The notes beneath the pieces are model-generated. The model was given only the letters and a program-made list of their open reading frames with translations. It ran no database searches and had not been told where the DNA came from. Below are positions 1 to 9,044 of a stretch of 64,000 nucleotides of DNA, one piece after another. The position numbers and the translations under genes are program-made. The stretch is taken from NCBI RefSeq assembly GCF_003253705.1, contig NZ_QKYU01000008.1, positions 62,001 through 126,000 on the forward strand, written 5' to 3'. Positions within the stretch are counted from its first letter, which is position 1. Every line of letters starts with the position of its first letter. This DNA is from Humitalea rosea (lineage in GTDB: Bacteria; Pseudomonadota; Alphaproteobacteria; Acetobacterales; Acetobacteraceae).

Positions 1-1687
1 CCTCGGCCGCGCGGGGGCTGCCGGGCATCGCGGCGGCGGCCAGCTGCGCGGCGGCCTCGGCATTGCCGGGCACGGCGCGCAGCGCCTCGCCCAGCAGGCG
101 CTCGGCCTCCGCCGGCTGCCCCCCGATCCGCGCCAGCCGGACAAGGCCAAGCCGGGCCGGCACCGAATTGGGATGATCCGCCAGGACCTTGGTGAAGGTG
201 GCGCGCGACTGTTCGAGCTGTAGCTGCATCAGCTGCGCGGTGCCGGCCAGCACGCCCGCCGCCTCGCCATCGCGCGCCGCCGGGTCCAGCCGTTCCAGCT
301 CGCTGCGCACGGTCGCGAGATCGCCCCGGTAGAGCGCGGCAAAGGCCAGCAGCTCCCGCGCGCCGTGACGCGAGGGATCGGCCCGCAGCACCTCCCCCGC
401 CGTCGCCGCGGTGCCGGCGACATCGCCCGCGACCAGCCGCGCCGCCGCGAGATGCGACAGGATCTCGGCGTTTTGCGGCGCCAGCCCGGCGGCGCGCTCG
501 AAGGCGGCGATGGCCTCCTGCCGCCTGCCCGCGGCACCATGCAGCCGGCCCAGCAGGTCGAGGCTTTCGGCATCCGCCCCGCCCCGCTCCGCCAGCCGCG
601 TCAGCACCGCCGTCGCATCGCCGAGCCGGTTCGCCGCGAGATCGAAGGCGGCCACCAGCCTGGCGCCGCGCGGATCATCGGGACGCCGGGCGAGGTGGCG
701 CCGGGCGGCATCCTCGGCCTGCGCCGTCTGGCCCAGGCCGCGCTTGGCCATGGCCTGCAACAGATAGCCATCGGGAAAATCACCGAGCACGGGCCCGATC
801 CGCTGGATCTCGGCATCGACCCCGGCCCAGTCCCGCGACTGCGCCAGCAGCATCGCCCGCAGGTAGTGGCCGGCAACGCTGCCGGGCAGCACGGCCAGGG
901 CGGCATCGATGTCCTGCTTCGCCTCGGCGGCCTGGTTGAGCCGCAGCAGGATCTCCGCCCGCCGCAGCCGGGCCGGGACATTGCCCGGCGCGATCGCCAC
1001 GATGCGGCCGAAGGTTTCCGCCGCGGCACGGGCCTCGTTGCGGTCCAGCAGCAGCACGCCCTTCCGCACCAGGGCGTCGATGGAGGCCGGATCGCGGGCC
1101 AGCACGGCATCGACCCGCGCCTCGGCGCCGGCGCGATCGCCGGTCGCCGCGGCCACGGCGGCGGCGGCCAGTTCCGGCTGCGTCGCGCCCGGCGCCAGGC
1201 GAACCGCCAGTTCCGCGGTCTCGCGCGCCTCATCCTTCCGCCCCAGCGCCAACTGCGCCAAGGCCCGCCCCGCCGCGACCTGGCCCCCGGCCGGGGTGCC
1301 CGGCCCGGGCTCGGGGAAGGCATCGAGCAAGGGGTTGAAGCGGCCGGCGAGGAGATAGGCGCGCATCAGCAGCGTGGTGCCGGCCGCGGGGTCGTAGCCC
1401 CGCTCCAGCGCCGCGCGGGCCTCCCGCTCAGCGGTCTCGCCATCGCCGAGTTCGAGGCTGGTGGCTGCAAGAGAGGCGCGCCGCGCGGCGGAGGCCGGCT
1501 CCTCGCGCACGGCATTGCGCCATTCGATCTGCGCCGCCCGCAGATCGCCGCGCGCCGCCGCCGCCTCGGCCCGTTCCAGCGCCGCCGCCATCGCATCCGG
1601 CGCCCCCGCCAGGAGCACGCCGCCGAGAAAGGCGGCACCGAACAGGCCATGCGCGGTGCGGCGGGAGGAGGGGTTCATGCGGGACAT
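1..1687 (-). CDS. prsT: XrtA/PEP-CTERM-locus TPR-repeat protein PrsT (3' end beyond window)
   Basis: This leftward reading frame stays open to the left edge, so the C-terminus is missing. The N-terminus reads MSRMNPSSRR, then a hydrophobic stretch ending in DAMA, which looks like a secretion signal. The rest is helical and alanine-rich with TPR-like periodicity (for example ALERAEAAAARGDLRAAQ and HPNSVPARLGLVRLARIGG). The start at 1687 is preferred because GGAGGA lies about six bases upstream; an in-frame ATG at 1678 is the alternative. It begins 13 bases after the prsR stop, and the order prsK-prsR-prsT is the family hallmark. PrsT proteins are long TPR proteins thought to scaffold polysaccharide assembly or export in exosortase-A loci; that role is known only by association. 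No complete lipobox is visible at the predicted cleavage site. Confidence 0.82.
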   Translation of the reverse strand, partial: MSRMNPSSRRTAHGLFGAAFLGGVLLAGAPDAMAAALERAEAAAARGDLRAAQIEWRNAVREEPASAARRASLAATSLELGDGETAEREARAALERGYDPAAGTTLLMRAYLLAGRFNPLLDAFPEPGPGTPAGGQVAAGRALAQLALGRKDEARETAELAVRLAPGATQPELAAAAVAAATGDRAGAEARVDAVLARDPASIDALVRKGVLLLDRNEARAAAETFGRIVAIAPGNVPARLRRAEILLRLNQAAEAKQDIDAALAVLPGSVAGHYLRAMLLAQSRDWAGVDAEIQRIGPVLGDFPDGYLLQAMAKRGLGQTAQAEDAARRHLARRPDDPRGARLVAAFDLAANRLGDATAVLTRLAERGGADAESLDLLGRLHGAAGRRQEAIAAFERAAGLAPQNAEILSHLAAARLVAGDVAGTAATAGEVLRADPSRHGARELLAFAALYRGDLATVRSELERLDPAARDGEAAGVLAGTAQLMQLQLEQSRATFTKVLADHPNSVPARLGLVRLARIGGQPAEAERLLGEALRAVPGNAEAAAQLAAAAMPGSPRAAE

Positions 1688-1700
1688 GGCGGTCCTCCGG

Positions 1701-3113
1701 TCATTCCGTTTCGGGTGAGGCGGGCGGCGCGGGCGTTTCGACGACCGATCCGCGACTGACCGACAGACCATGCGTTTCGAGCAAGGCGTAGATCGTGGGG
1801 CGGCTGACGCCGAGCAGCCGCGCCGCGACCGACAGGCTGCCGTTGCTGCGGGCCAGGGCGCGCTCGATCATGGCGCGCTCGGCCCGCAACCGCGCGGCGC
1901 GCAGGTCGAGGTCGGTGTCGGAATTATCCGGCGGTTCGGCAAGTTCCATGTCGGCCGCGGTGATCATCTGGCCATCGGCCATCAGCGCCGCGCGCCGCAC
2001 CCGGTTGCCCAGTTCGCGGACATTGCCCGGCCAGCGATGCGCCATGATCGCCTGCGCCGCCGTGGGATCGAGGCCACGCAGGCGACGAGCGAATTCGCGG
2101 GCGTAGCGCGCCAGGAACCAGCGCCCCAGCAGCAGCGCATCCTCGCCCCGGTCGCGCAGCGGCGGCACGCGGATGGTGAGGGAGTTGAGACGATAGAGCA
2201 GGTCGGCGCGGAAGCGCCCCCCCTCCGCCTGCTCCTCCAACGGTTGGTTGGTGGCCGAGACCACCCGCACATCGACGCGGATCGGGACCCGGCCGCCGAC
2301 CCGTTCGATCACCTGGTCCTGCAGGAAGCGCAGCAGCTTGGCCTGCAAGGCCGGCGGCAGGTCGCCGATCTCATCGAGGAAGAGCGTGCCGCCATTGGCG
2401 GCCTCGATACGGCCCGTGACCTGGCGCACCGCGCCGGTGAAGGCGCCGCGCTCGTGGCCGAACAGCTCGCTCTCCAGCAGCGGCTCGGGGATCGCGGCGC
2501 AGTTGAGGGCGACGAAGTTGCCGCTCGCCCGCGGCCCCATTTCATGCAGGGCCCGCGCCAAGGCTTCCTTGCCGGTGCCGCTTTCGCCGAGCAGCAGCAC
2601 GGGTGCGGACACCTGGGCAAGGCGCTCGACGGTGCGGCAGATCTTCAGCATCGCCTCGTCGCCGGTGATGATGTCGCGGATCGGGCTGGAGCGCGGCATC
2701 GAGGCGAGGCGGAGGTTCTCCTCCTCCAACTCCCGCAGCCGCAGCGCGCGGTCGATGATGGTGCGCAGCACGGCGAGATCGACCGGCTTCTCGCAGAAAT
2801 CATAGGCCCCAAGCGCGATGGCGCGCAGCGTGTGCTCGCGCTGCCCCTGGCCGCTGACCACCACGATGGGCATGCCGGGGCAGATGCGGCGCAGCGCCTC
2901 CAGCGTCGCGAAGCCCTCGCTCACCCCTTCCTCATCGGGGGGCAGGCCGAGGTCGAGCAAGGCGGCCGCCGGCTGCTCCTTCTCCGCCAGCAGCTGCGCG
3001 TGGTTGCGATCGCTGGCCAGGATGACGCGGCAGTCGGAGAAGGCCCAGCGATACTGCGCGCCCAGGCCGGGATCATCCTCCACGACCAGGAGTTTGGGCT
3101 TGGTCACTGCCAT
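1701..3113 (-). CDS. prsR: sigma54-dependent response regulator PrsR
   Basis: A 470-residue NtrC-type activator. The receiver domain (about 1-125) has the acidic pair in VVEDDP, phosphoacceptor D54 and K109. The AAA+ domain (about 145-375) has Walker A GESGTGKE at 176-183, the sigma54-contact loop GAFTGA at 223-228 and Walker B LFLDE. A Fis-type helix-turn-helix lies near the C-terminus (SVAARLLGVSRPTIYALLE). All key residues are intact, so it should be an active enhancer-binding protein. Its ATG overlaps the 3' end of prsK by 10 bases, so kinase and regulator are co-transcribed. In other XrtA loci PrsK/PrsR control exopolysaccharide and PEP-CTERM genes. I found no convincing -24/-12 promoter in the divergent gap at 6562-6905, so its local targets are unclear. 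Confidence 0.9.
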   Translation of the reverse strand: MAVTKPKLLVVEDDPGLGAQYRWAFSDCRVILASDRNHAQLLAEKEQPAAALLDLGLPPDEEGVSEGFATLEALRRICPGMPIVVVSGQGQREHTLRAIALGAYDFCEKPVDLAVLRTIIDRALRLRELEEENLRLASMPRSSPIRDIITGDEAMLKICRTVERLAQVSAPVLLLGESGTGKEALARALHEMGPRASGNFVALNCAAIPEPLLESELFGHERGAFTGAVRQVTGRIEAANGGTLFLDEIGDLPPALQAKLLRFLQDQVIERVGGRVPIRVDVRVVSATNQPLEEQAEGGRFRADLLYRLNSLTIRVPPLRDRGEDALLLGRWFLARYAREFARRLRGLDPTAAQAIMAHRWPGNVRELGNRVRRAALMADGQMITAADMELAEPPDNSDTDLDLRAARLRAERAMIERALARSNGSLSVAARLLGVSRPTIYALLETHGLSVSRGSVVETPAPPASPETE

Positions 3114-5206
3114 GCGTGCACGGCAACCAAGCGGGCACCCTCCCTGCCATCAGGAACCGCCACGGGCACCGGCTGCAGCGGCAGGATGATGCGCATGGTG
3201 GTGCCGAGGCCCGGCTTGCTGAACACGGCCAGATCGCCGCCGGCCTGGCGCACCAGTTCGCGGGCCTGCCAGGCGCCGATGCCATTGCCGCTCGGTTTCG
3301 AGGTGGTGAGCGGCCGGAACAGCTCATCGCGGATGAAAGCTGGGGTCATGCCTTCTCCTTGGTCGGTAATGTCTACCACCACCTCGCGGCCTTCCTGCCG
3401 GAGGTGGATGCGGACGGGAGCACCTGGGGCGGAGGCCTCGACGGCATTGTCCAGCAGATGTGTGACGGCGGCATCGAACACATCGGGGGGCATCGCGATG
3501 GCATTGGCCGTGTCGCCATCGGCCTCGATGCGGATACAGCCGCGCCCCGCGGCCAGGCGGCGCAGCCGCGGCAGGGGCTCGACGGAGCCGCGCTCGGCGG
3601 CGCCATGGCGCCGCGATGCCGGCGCGGGAGCATCCTCCGGCGCACGCAGCCGCGCGATCAACGTGTTGATGCGATCGGCCGCGGCGCGGACCGTGAGCAG
3701 CATGTCCTGCTGGAATTCCGGGTCCTGGATGTTCGCATCGGCATTGGCCAGCAGCAGCGTGAGCTGGGTCGCCACGGTCTTCACGTCATGCGCGACAAAG
3801 GCGAAGCGCTTGGCATAGGCCTGTAGCCGCTCCTGATCCGTCAGCCGTTCCGCGCCGCGCCGTTCGGCGAGGAACATCGCGACCTCCCGCCCCAGCATGC
3901 GCAGCAGGTCGAAGACCTCGCTGTCCAGGATCACGCCGGCACGCGGCCGGGCGAGCAGCACGGCGCCAAGCAGGCCTTCGCGATGGTGCATCAGCGGCAC
4001 CGCCAGCCACAACGGCCCGAAGACGGCCCGCAGATCGGCGAGTTCGCCCGGCCCCGGATGCGCGACCCAGGCGCCATGGCGCATGGCGGCGATCAGCGGA
4101 TGATCCGGGGCCAGCGCCAGAGGCTCGGACGGGCCGTTCCAGGAGCCCGCCCATCGCATCGGCGCCGCATCTGCATCATGCCCATCCGCGTTGCGGAGCA
4201 GCAGGATGCCGGCCGGGCTGTCCGCCGGATCGGCGATGGCCCGGATCGCGCGGATATCGGCCGGCACCTCGGCATCCGGCGCGGACAGCCGCGCGATGCA
4301 TTGCAGCCATTCACGGCGATAATCGTAGCGCGCGACGAAGAAATGATCGACCACCAGCCGGCGCAGCCGCGACCGCACGGAGCGCGCGGTGACGGCGACG
4401 GCGAGGGCCATCAACGCCCCGGCCATGATCCCGATCTGCGCCGCCCTGGCCCAATGGTCGCCGAACTGGCGCAGCGCCTCACCCGCCGCGCCGATGCCGA
4501 GCAGGAAGGTGCCCGCGACCACCAGCGTCGCACCGTGGAAGACAAGCTGCCGCGACACCGGCAGGTCGCGCCGCGAGCGGCGGTCGCGCACGGCGGCGAT
4601 GGCCAGCAGCGGCGCCGCCATGGCCGTCAGCACCGCGCGCGCGTCGATCAGCAAGGTCGAGAAGTCGCGCGACAGCGCGGCATCGGCGTAGAGCAGCACA
4701 TCGAAGGCGGCGAGGCCGCCGAGCGCGATGCAGGGCAGGACGACGTGCCAGCGTGCCGCTTCCGGCGCGTTGCGATACAGGTTCTCCGCCATCAGCACGA
4801 CCAGCAATGCGAGTGCCAGCCGCGCCAGAACGCTGAGTGTCGGCACCGCCAGCGCCGTCGTCGTTCCGGGCAGCAGCGTGATGGTGGCGACGGCGGTCAC
4901 CAGCAGCCCGATCAGGCCGAAGCGCCGCACCAGCGGCACCGGCACCGCCCCCGCGATCCGCACGCAGAGCAGCAGCAGGACCGCGAACCAGACGGCGCTG
5001 CGCACGACCTCCAACAGACCGGCGGGGCCTTCGAGGGGTGCCTCCGGCGCCAGCGCCACGGCGGCCGCCCAAAGTGCCGCGACGGCCCCGGTCGCGGCCA
5101 GCAGCAGTGCCGTGCGGCCGCGTCCCGCGCAGAGGATGAGCACCGTCCATGCGGCGCAGATGACGGCGCAGCCGGCATGCAGCAGCGTGGATGCAGCACC
5201 GGTCAC
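3104..5206 (-). CDS. prsK: membrane sensor histidine kinase PrsK
   Basis: A 700-residue kinase. The N-terminal 270 residues form a series of hydrophobic helices, followed by a GAF-like region (about 300-450), a dimerisation helix with phosphoacceptor H473 in FVAHDVKTV, and a HATPase domain with HLLDNAVEAS (N box), DQGEGM and GNGIGAWQAREL (G boxes). The start is a GTG sharing the four-base GTGA overlap with the stop of the upstream sugar transferase gene. Length and layout fit the PEP-CTERM-system kinase PrsK. It presumably phosphorylates PrsR at D54, since the two genes overlap. The signal sensed is unknown; the polytopic N-terminus suggests a membrane or envelope cue. Confidence 0.9.
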   Translation of the reverse strand: MTGAASTLLHAGCAVICAAWTVLILCAGRGRTALLLAATGAVAALWAAAVALAPEAPLEGPAGLLEVVRSAVWFAVLLLLCVRIAGAVPVPLVRRFGLIGLLVTAVATITLLPGTTTALAVPTLSVLARLALALLVVLMAENLYRNAPEAARWHVVLPCIALGGLAAFDVLLYADAALSRDFSTLLIDARAVLTAMAAPLLAIAAVRDRRSRRDLPVSRQLVFHGATLVVAGTFLLGIGAAGEALRQFGDHWARAAQIGIMAGALMALAVAVTARSVRSRLRRLVVDHFFVARYDYRREWLQCIARLSAPDAEVPADIRAIRAIADPADSPAGILLLRNADGHDADAAPMRWAGSWNGPSEPLALAPDHPLIAAMRHGAWVAHPGPGELADLRAVFGPLWLAVPLMHHREGLLGAVLLARPRAGVILDSEVFDLLRMLGREVAMFLAERRGAERLTDQERLQAYAKRFAFVAHDVKTVATQLTLLLANADANIQDPEFQQDMLLTVRAAADRINTLIARLRAPEDAPAPASRRHGAAERGSVEPLPRLRRLAAGRGCIRIEADGDTANAIAMPPDVFDAAVTHLLDNAVEASAPGAPVRIHLRQEGREVVVDITDQGEGMTPAFIRDELFRPLTTSKPSGNGIGAWQARELVRQAGGDLAVFSKPGLGTTMRIILPLQPVPVAVPDGREGARLVAVHAWQ

Positions 5207-6561
5207 CGCGCGCCCTCCTGGAACAGGACGACGCGCACCGTGGCGACGAGGATGAGCAGGTCGAGGAACAGGCTGCGCCGGCGCACATAATAGAGGTCGT
5301 AGGCAAGCTTCATGCGCGCATCTTCGACCGAGGCCCCGTAAGGATAGTTGACCTGCGCCCAGCCGGTGATGCCCGGCTTCACGCAGGCCCGGTCGTTGTA
5401 GTGCGGAATGACCAGGCCAAGCTGCTCGACGAAGCTCGGCCGTTCCGGCCGCGGCCCGACGATGGCCATGTCGCCGCGCAGCACATTGAGGATCTGGGGC
5501 AGTTCGTCGATGCGGGTCAGGCGCATCATGCGCCCGAAGCGCGTCACCCTGGGGTCGGACTTCGTCGCCCAGCGCGCCATGCCGCCCTGCTCCGCGTTCA
5601 CGATCATGCTGCGGAACTTGTAGAGGGTGAAGACGCGCCCTCGAAGGCCGGAGCGTTCCTGGCGATAGAAGATCGGCCCCGGGCTGTCGATCTTGATGAT
5701 GGCAGCGGCGACAAGCATCACCGGCAGCGCCAGCAGCACCAGCGTCAGCCCCACCAGGATATCGAATCCGCGCCGCAGCCCCGCCTCGACCGGCCCTTCA
5801 TTCGCACCACGCGCCGTGCCCAGCCAATCGAGCGGCAAGGTGTCGCAGGCGACGCGGTTGATGCGGGCTTCGTGGAACTCCGCCTCGGTCAGGACCCGGA
5901 CGCCGGCGGCCTGGCAATGCCGGCGCATCTCCGACGTGATCGCCAGCGGGTCGGCCGCGACCACCGCCCAGATATGCCGTGCCCGCAGCCGCGCGGGATG
6001 CAACTCGTCATCCAGGGTGGCGCTGCCCGAGGAGGTGATGGCGATCTCGAACGGGCTGAGCCGGGCTTCCTCGATGCCGGCCTCGCGTTCCGCGGCCAAA
6101 GGCGCGCGCGGATCGCGGATGATCAGCAGGCGGCGCTTGAGCAGGCCACGGCGGGAGGCGACGATGAACGCGAGACGCGTCCCGGCGACGCCCGCGACAC
6201 AGCCCAGCACGACCCCCGCGACGGAGGACCAGATCGAGGCGCCCCCAGGTGGCGGCGCGAATATCTGAAGGCTCAGCCATGCGGCCAGCAACAGCAGCAA
6301 GGCTGCCACCAGCGCGCCCGATGCGAGCCGCCGGGAGCGGGACAGAACCTCGGGTTGATACAGGCCGCTGGCGCCCGACACGAGGCCGGAACACAGCGCC
6401 AGCGCCCCTGCCACGAGGCTGGCCTTGCCATGATCGACGGGTGCCCCCTGCGCGATGCCCCAGGCGGTCAGCCCATAGACGGCAAGAAAGACCGCGAACG
6501 CCTCCGCAATATAGAGGATCACCAGATCCGACCGGATGTTATGGCCGAACATGCTCGTCAT
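5203..6561 (-). CDS. exopolysaccharide sugar transferase (undecaprenyl-phosphate glycosyl-1-phosphate transferase type)
   Basis: A 452-residue polyprenyl glycosylphosphotransferase of the kind found in XrtA loci. Four or five N-terminal membrane helices are followed by a nucleotide-fold region (about 130-250) and the bacterial sugar-transferase domain (about 265-450). That domain starts with a hydrophobic hairpin (FDILVGLTLVLLALPVMLV) and carries PGPIFYRQER, LYKFRSM, LTRIDELPQILNVLRGDM, VGPRPERP and ITGWAQVNYPYG. The family transfers a hexose-1-phosphate from a UDP-sugar to undecaprenyl phosphate, the first committed step of repeat-unit assembly at the inner membrane. GGGAG lies eight bases before the ATG. 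It is the first gene of the leftward arm and overlaps prsK by GTGA. Confidence 0.9.
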   Translation of the reverse strand: MTSMFGHNIRSDLVILYIAEAFAVFLAVYGLTAWGIAQGAPVDHGKASLVAGALALCSGLVSGASGLYQPEVLSRSRRLASGALVAALLLLLAAWLSLQIFAPPPGGASIWSSVAGVVLGCVAGVAGTRLAFIVASRRGLLKRRLLIIRDPRAPLAAEREAGIEEARLSPFEIAITSSGSATLDDELHPARLRARHIWAVVAADPLAITSEMRRHCQAAGVRVLTEAEFHEARINRVACDTLPLDWLGTARGANEGPVEAGLRRGFDILVGLTLVLLALPVMLVAAAIIKIDSPGPIFYRQERSGLRGRVFTLYKFRSMIVNAEQGGMARWATKSDPRVTRFGRMMRLTRIDELPQILNVLRGDMAIVGPRPERPSFVEQLGLVIPHYNDRACVKPGITGWAQVNYPYGASVEDARMKLAYDLYYVRRRSLFLDLLILVATVRVVLFQEGAR

Positions 6562-6905
6562 CAGACAATCTCCCGCCAGGACGTGAGCGCGCTCGTTGCC
6601 GTAGTGCTAGCACTCCCGCTGTCGCCGTCAAAGGTCCATTAATAATAGGACGATTTTACAAGGCTTGAATTTTACACAAACATCGACTCTCTACTTGTGT
6701 TCCTGGCTGAAAGGTCAGTTTTGACTGCAATTTTGCGTCTTATGCAGCAAAGTTTGTTTTTAGGTATGCGATCATTTCGCGATTATCCGATTGCACCTTG
6801 CCGATGCCCTGTTAAGATATCTGACGATTGGCCCCCGCCGCGGCGGTTCAGGCCGGTTTGGTTGCGACACCGCGTGCCACACATAGAATAATGCGAGGGA
6901 ATGCC
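6562..6905. promoter_or_regulatory. AT-rich divergent promoter region of the exopolysaccharide locus
   Basis: This 344-base gap separates the two divergent arms and is clearly AT-richer than its flanks, especially 6630-6790. A leftward promoter candidate is -35 TTGACG (6626-6631) and -10 TAGCAC (6604-6609, minus strand) with 16-base spacing, placing the transcript start about 35 bases before the sugar transferase ATG. The -10 lies inside the perfect 12-base palindrome AGTGCTAGCACT (6603-6614), a plausible operator. A weak rightward candidate is TTGCAC (6791-6796) with TAAGAT (6813-6818). I searched both strands for a -24/-12 sigma54 element and saw none with correct spacing. There is no convincing gene here. 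Confidence 0.4.
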
Positions 6906-7532
6906 ATGCGCCGTTTGCGACACGCATCGACCCAGTTCTTCTGCGCGCTTGTATTGGCAGGATGCGCCGGACAATCGGGTTCTCCGGCGAGGTCGCCGGA
7001 TGTGGCGAGCCTTGCCTCGTCCGAATACGTCCTGGGACCTGGCGATACCTTGACGGTCTTCGTCTATCGGCAGCCGGAACTGAGCGCGTCCGAATTGCCG
7101 ATCCGGCCGGATGGGCGGCTGTCCTTGCCGCTGATCGCGGATATCGAGGCCGCCGGGCGCACGCCGTCCCAGCTCGGCAAAGCTCTCGAGGAGCGGCTGC
7201 GGACCTATGTTCGCGACCCGAATGTGACGGTCATGGTGCGCTCCTTCCAGGGCCCGCCGAGCCGCCAGATCCGCGTGATCGGCGAAGCCGCGCAACCCAT
7301 GGCGATGCCCTATCGCGAGGGGATGACCGTGCTCGACGTCATGATCGGCGCGCGTGGCCTGACGCGTTACGCCGCCGGCAACCGTGCCGAGATCATCCGC
7401 CGCGGCGCGGCTGCCAGCGACCAGCGCGCCATTCCCGTGCGCCTGTCCGATTTGCTGCGTGATGGCGACATCAGCCAGGACGTCGCGATGCAGCCCGGCG
7501 ACACGCTGATCATCCCGCAAGGCTGGTTCTGA
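6906..7532 (+). CDS. polysaccharide export lipoprotein (XrtA-locus, Wza-like)
   Basis: A 208-residue protein starting MRRLRHAST and carrying the lipobox LAGC, so it should be a lipidated outer-membrane protein. The polysaccharide-export domain begins at YVLGPGDTLTVFVYRQPEL and is followed by a SLBB-like segment (QIRVIGEAAQPMAMPYREG) ending in LQPGD-like MQPGDTLIIPQGWF. This is the short form typical of XrtA-associated export proteins rather than a full Wza. The start at 6906 is chosen for GAGGGA five bases upstream and for the signal peptide; an ATG at 6891 is a poorer alternative. It is the first gene of the rightward arm and lies three bases before the chain-length gene. It would form or help form the outer-membrane exit channel. 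Confidence 0.88.
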   Translation: MRRLRHASTQFFCALVLAGCAGQSGSPARSPDVASLASSEYVLGPGDTLTVFVYRQPELSASELPIRPDGRLSLPLIADIEAAGRTPSQLGKALEERLRTYVRDPNVTVMVRSFQGPPSRQIRVIGEAAQPMAMPYREGMTVLDVMIGARGLTRYAAGNRAEIIRRGAAASDQRAIPVRLSDLLRDGDISQDVAMQPGDTLIIPQGWF

Positions 7533-7535
7533 GCC

Positions 7536-9044
7536 ATGCAGGACGTGGCCCTGGTGCGGCGATACGCCGCGGCAGGCTGGCGGCACCGCTGGAAGGCGAT
7601 GTTGCTTGCCTGGCTCGTCTGCCTGGTCGGCTGGGCGGGGATTCAATCCCTCCCCAACCAATATGAATCGAGCGCCCGCATCTATGCGGACGCCGATGCC
7701 ATCCTCAGCATGCTGCTGCGCGGCATCGCCATCGACAGCACGCCGGCCGGACAGGTCGAGGTGCTGCAACGCACCTTGCTGAGCCGCCCCAACCTCGAGA
7801 AGGTCGTGGCGCGCACCGATCTGAACGGCCGCGTGGACAGTGTCGCCTCACGCGATCTGCTCTTGCAGGAGCTGACGCGATCCATCCGCATCACGCCGCA
7901 GACGCGAAACCTCTTCACCATCGACTACCGCGACCACAATGCCCGCGTCGCGCGCGACGTGGTGCAGACCACGCTCAACCTGTTCATGGAATCGGCCAGC
8001 ACGAACGATCGCCAGCAGATGGAGAGCGCGAAGACCTTCGTCGCGCAGCAGATCGCCTCCTATGAGACGCAGCTGCGACAGGCCGAGCGCCGCAAGGCCG
8101 AGTTCCAGGCGCGCTACATCGACCTGCTGCCCTCCGATGCCTTCGGCGGCAGTTCGCGACTTGAGGCGGCGCGCACCCGCCTGCACCAGGTGCAGGGCGA
8201 GCTGCAGGACGCCCGGATGCGGCGCGACCTGACCCAACAGCAGATCGACGCCGTCCCGGCCCAGTTCGTGACCGAAGGCGGCGGCGGTGGTGGCGATGGC
8301 CGGCTGGCCGAGGCCGAACGCAACCTTCGCGACTTGCGGCTGCGCTACACCGAACTGCATCCCGACGTCGTGGCGGCACGCCGGGTGGTGGGGGAGCTGC
8401 GGGCGAGCGGCGGCGGTGGCCCCTCTCGCGCCCCGGCAGCGCCACGCGCGCCGCGCTCGAACCCGTTGCTCGAACAGCTTCGGGTCAGGCTGGTCGATGT
8501 GAACGCGCAGATCGGCTCGCTCGAACGCCAGGAGCGCGACGGGCGCAGCGAGGTCGAGCGGCTGGATTCGGTGGCCCGCAGCGAGCCCGAGGTGCAGGCG
8601 CAATATCTCAACCTCGACCGCGACTATTCCGTGCTCCGCCGCAACTATGAGGAACTGCTGGCACGGCGCGAGTCGATCCAGATCGCCGGGGCGGCGCGCA
8701 CCAACGCCGACCGCGTGCGGTTGGAGGTGGTCGATCCGCCGACCCTGCCGACCCGGCCGGTCGCGCCGAACCGTCCGTTGCTCGCGGCCGGGGTGCTCGC
8801 CGCGGGGCTCGGTGCCGGGGCGTTGCTGGCACTGCTGCTCGTGCAGTTCGACCGGACCTTCTACACCGTCCACGACCTGCGCAAACTTGGCCTGACCGTG
8901 CTCGGTGGCGTCTCGGCACCGGCCGAACCCCGGCGCATCGGCCCCCCCCTCGCCTTCGCCTGTGCGGCGGCGCTGCTCTTTGCCGGCTTCGGGGCTGTCC
9001 TGGCTGGTGTTCCCGGTCTTCTGATGAGGACACTGCTGGCATGA
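7536..9044 (+). CDS. polysaccharide chain-length determinant (Wzz/XrtA-locus type)
   Basis: A 502-residue inner-membrane co-polymerase. One membrane helix lies near the N-terminus (MLLAWLVCLVGWAGIQSL), followed by a long periplasmic domain rich in charged helices with coiled-coil character (about 190-370) and a C-terminal pair of hydrophobic segments. The proline-rich lead-in PTLPTRPVAPNRP before the second membrane helix is the Wzz-family signature. A short insertion rich in Gly and Ala-Pro sits at about 248-310. The family sets glycan chain length and couples the inner-membrane polymerase to the tyrosine kinase. The next gene overlaps by ATGA, consistent with the usual Wzz and BY-kinase partnership. 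There is no fused kinase domain here. Confidence 0.88.
   Translation: MQDVALVRRYAAAGWRHRWKAMLLAWLVCLVGWAGIQSLPNQYESSARIYADADAILSMLLRGIAIDSTPAGQVEVLQRTLLSRPNLEKVVARTDLNGRVDSVASRDLLLQELTRSIRITPQTRNLFTIDYRDHNARVARDVVQTTLNLFMESASTNDRQQMESAKTFVAQQIASYETQLRQAERRKAEFQARYIDLLPSDAFGGSSRLEAARTRLHQVQGELQDARMRRDLTQQQIDAVPAQFVTEGGGGGGDGRLAEAERNLRDLRLRYTELHPDVVAARRVVGELRASGGGGPSRAPAAPRAPRSNPLLEQLRVRLVDVNAQIGSLERQERDGRSEVERLDSVARSEPEVQAQYLNLDRDYSVLRRNYEELLARRESIQIAGAARTNADRVRLEVVDPPTLPTRPVAPNRPLLAAGVLAAGLGAGALLALLLVQFDRTFYTVHDLRKLGLTVLGGVSAPAEPRRIGPPLAFACAAALLFAGFGAVLAGVPGLLMRTLLA

Noticed and set aside
365-3818. Long rightward reading frames opposite prsT, prsR and prsK
   Set aside because: They are antisense shadows caused by high GC. 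Their translations are rich in Arg, Gly, His and Gln without domains, while the opposite strand encodes recognisable proteins.
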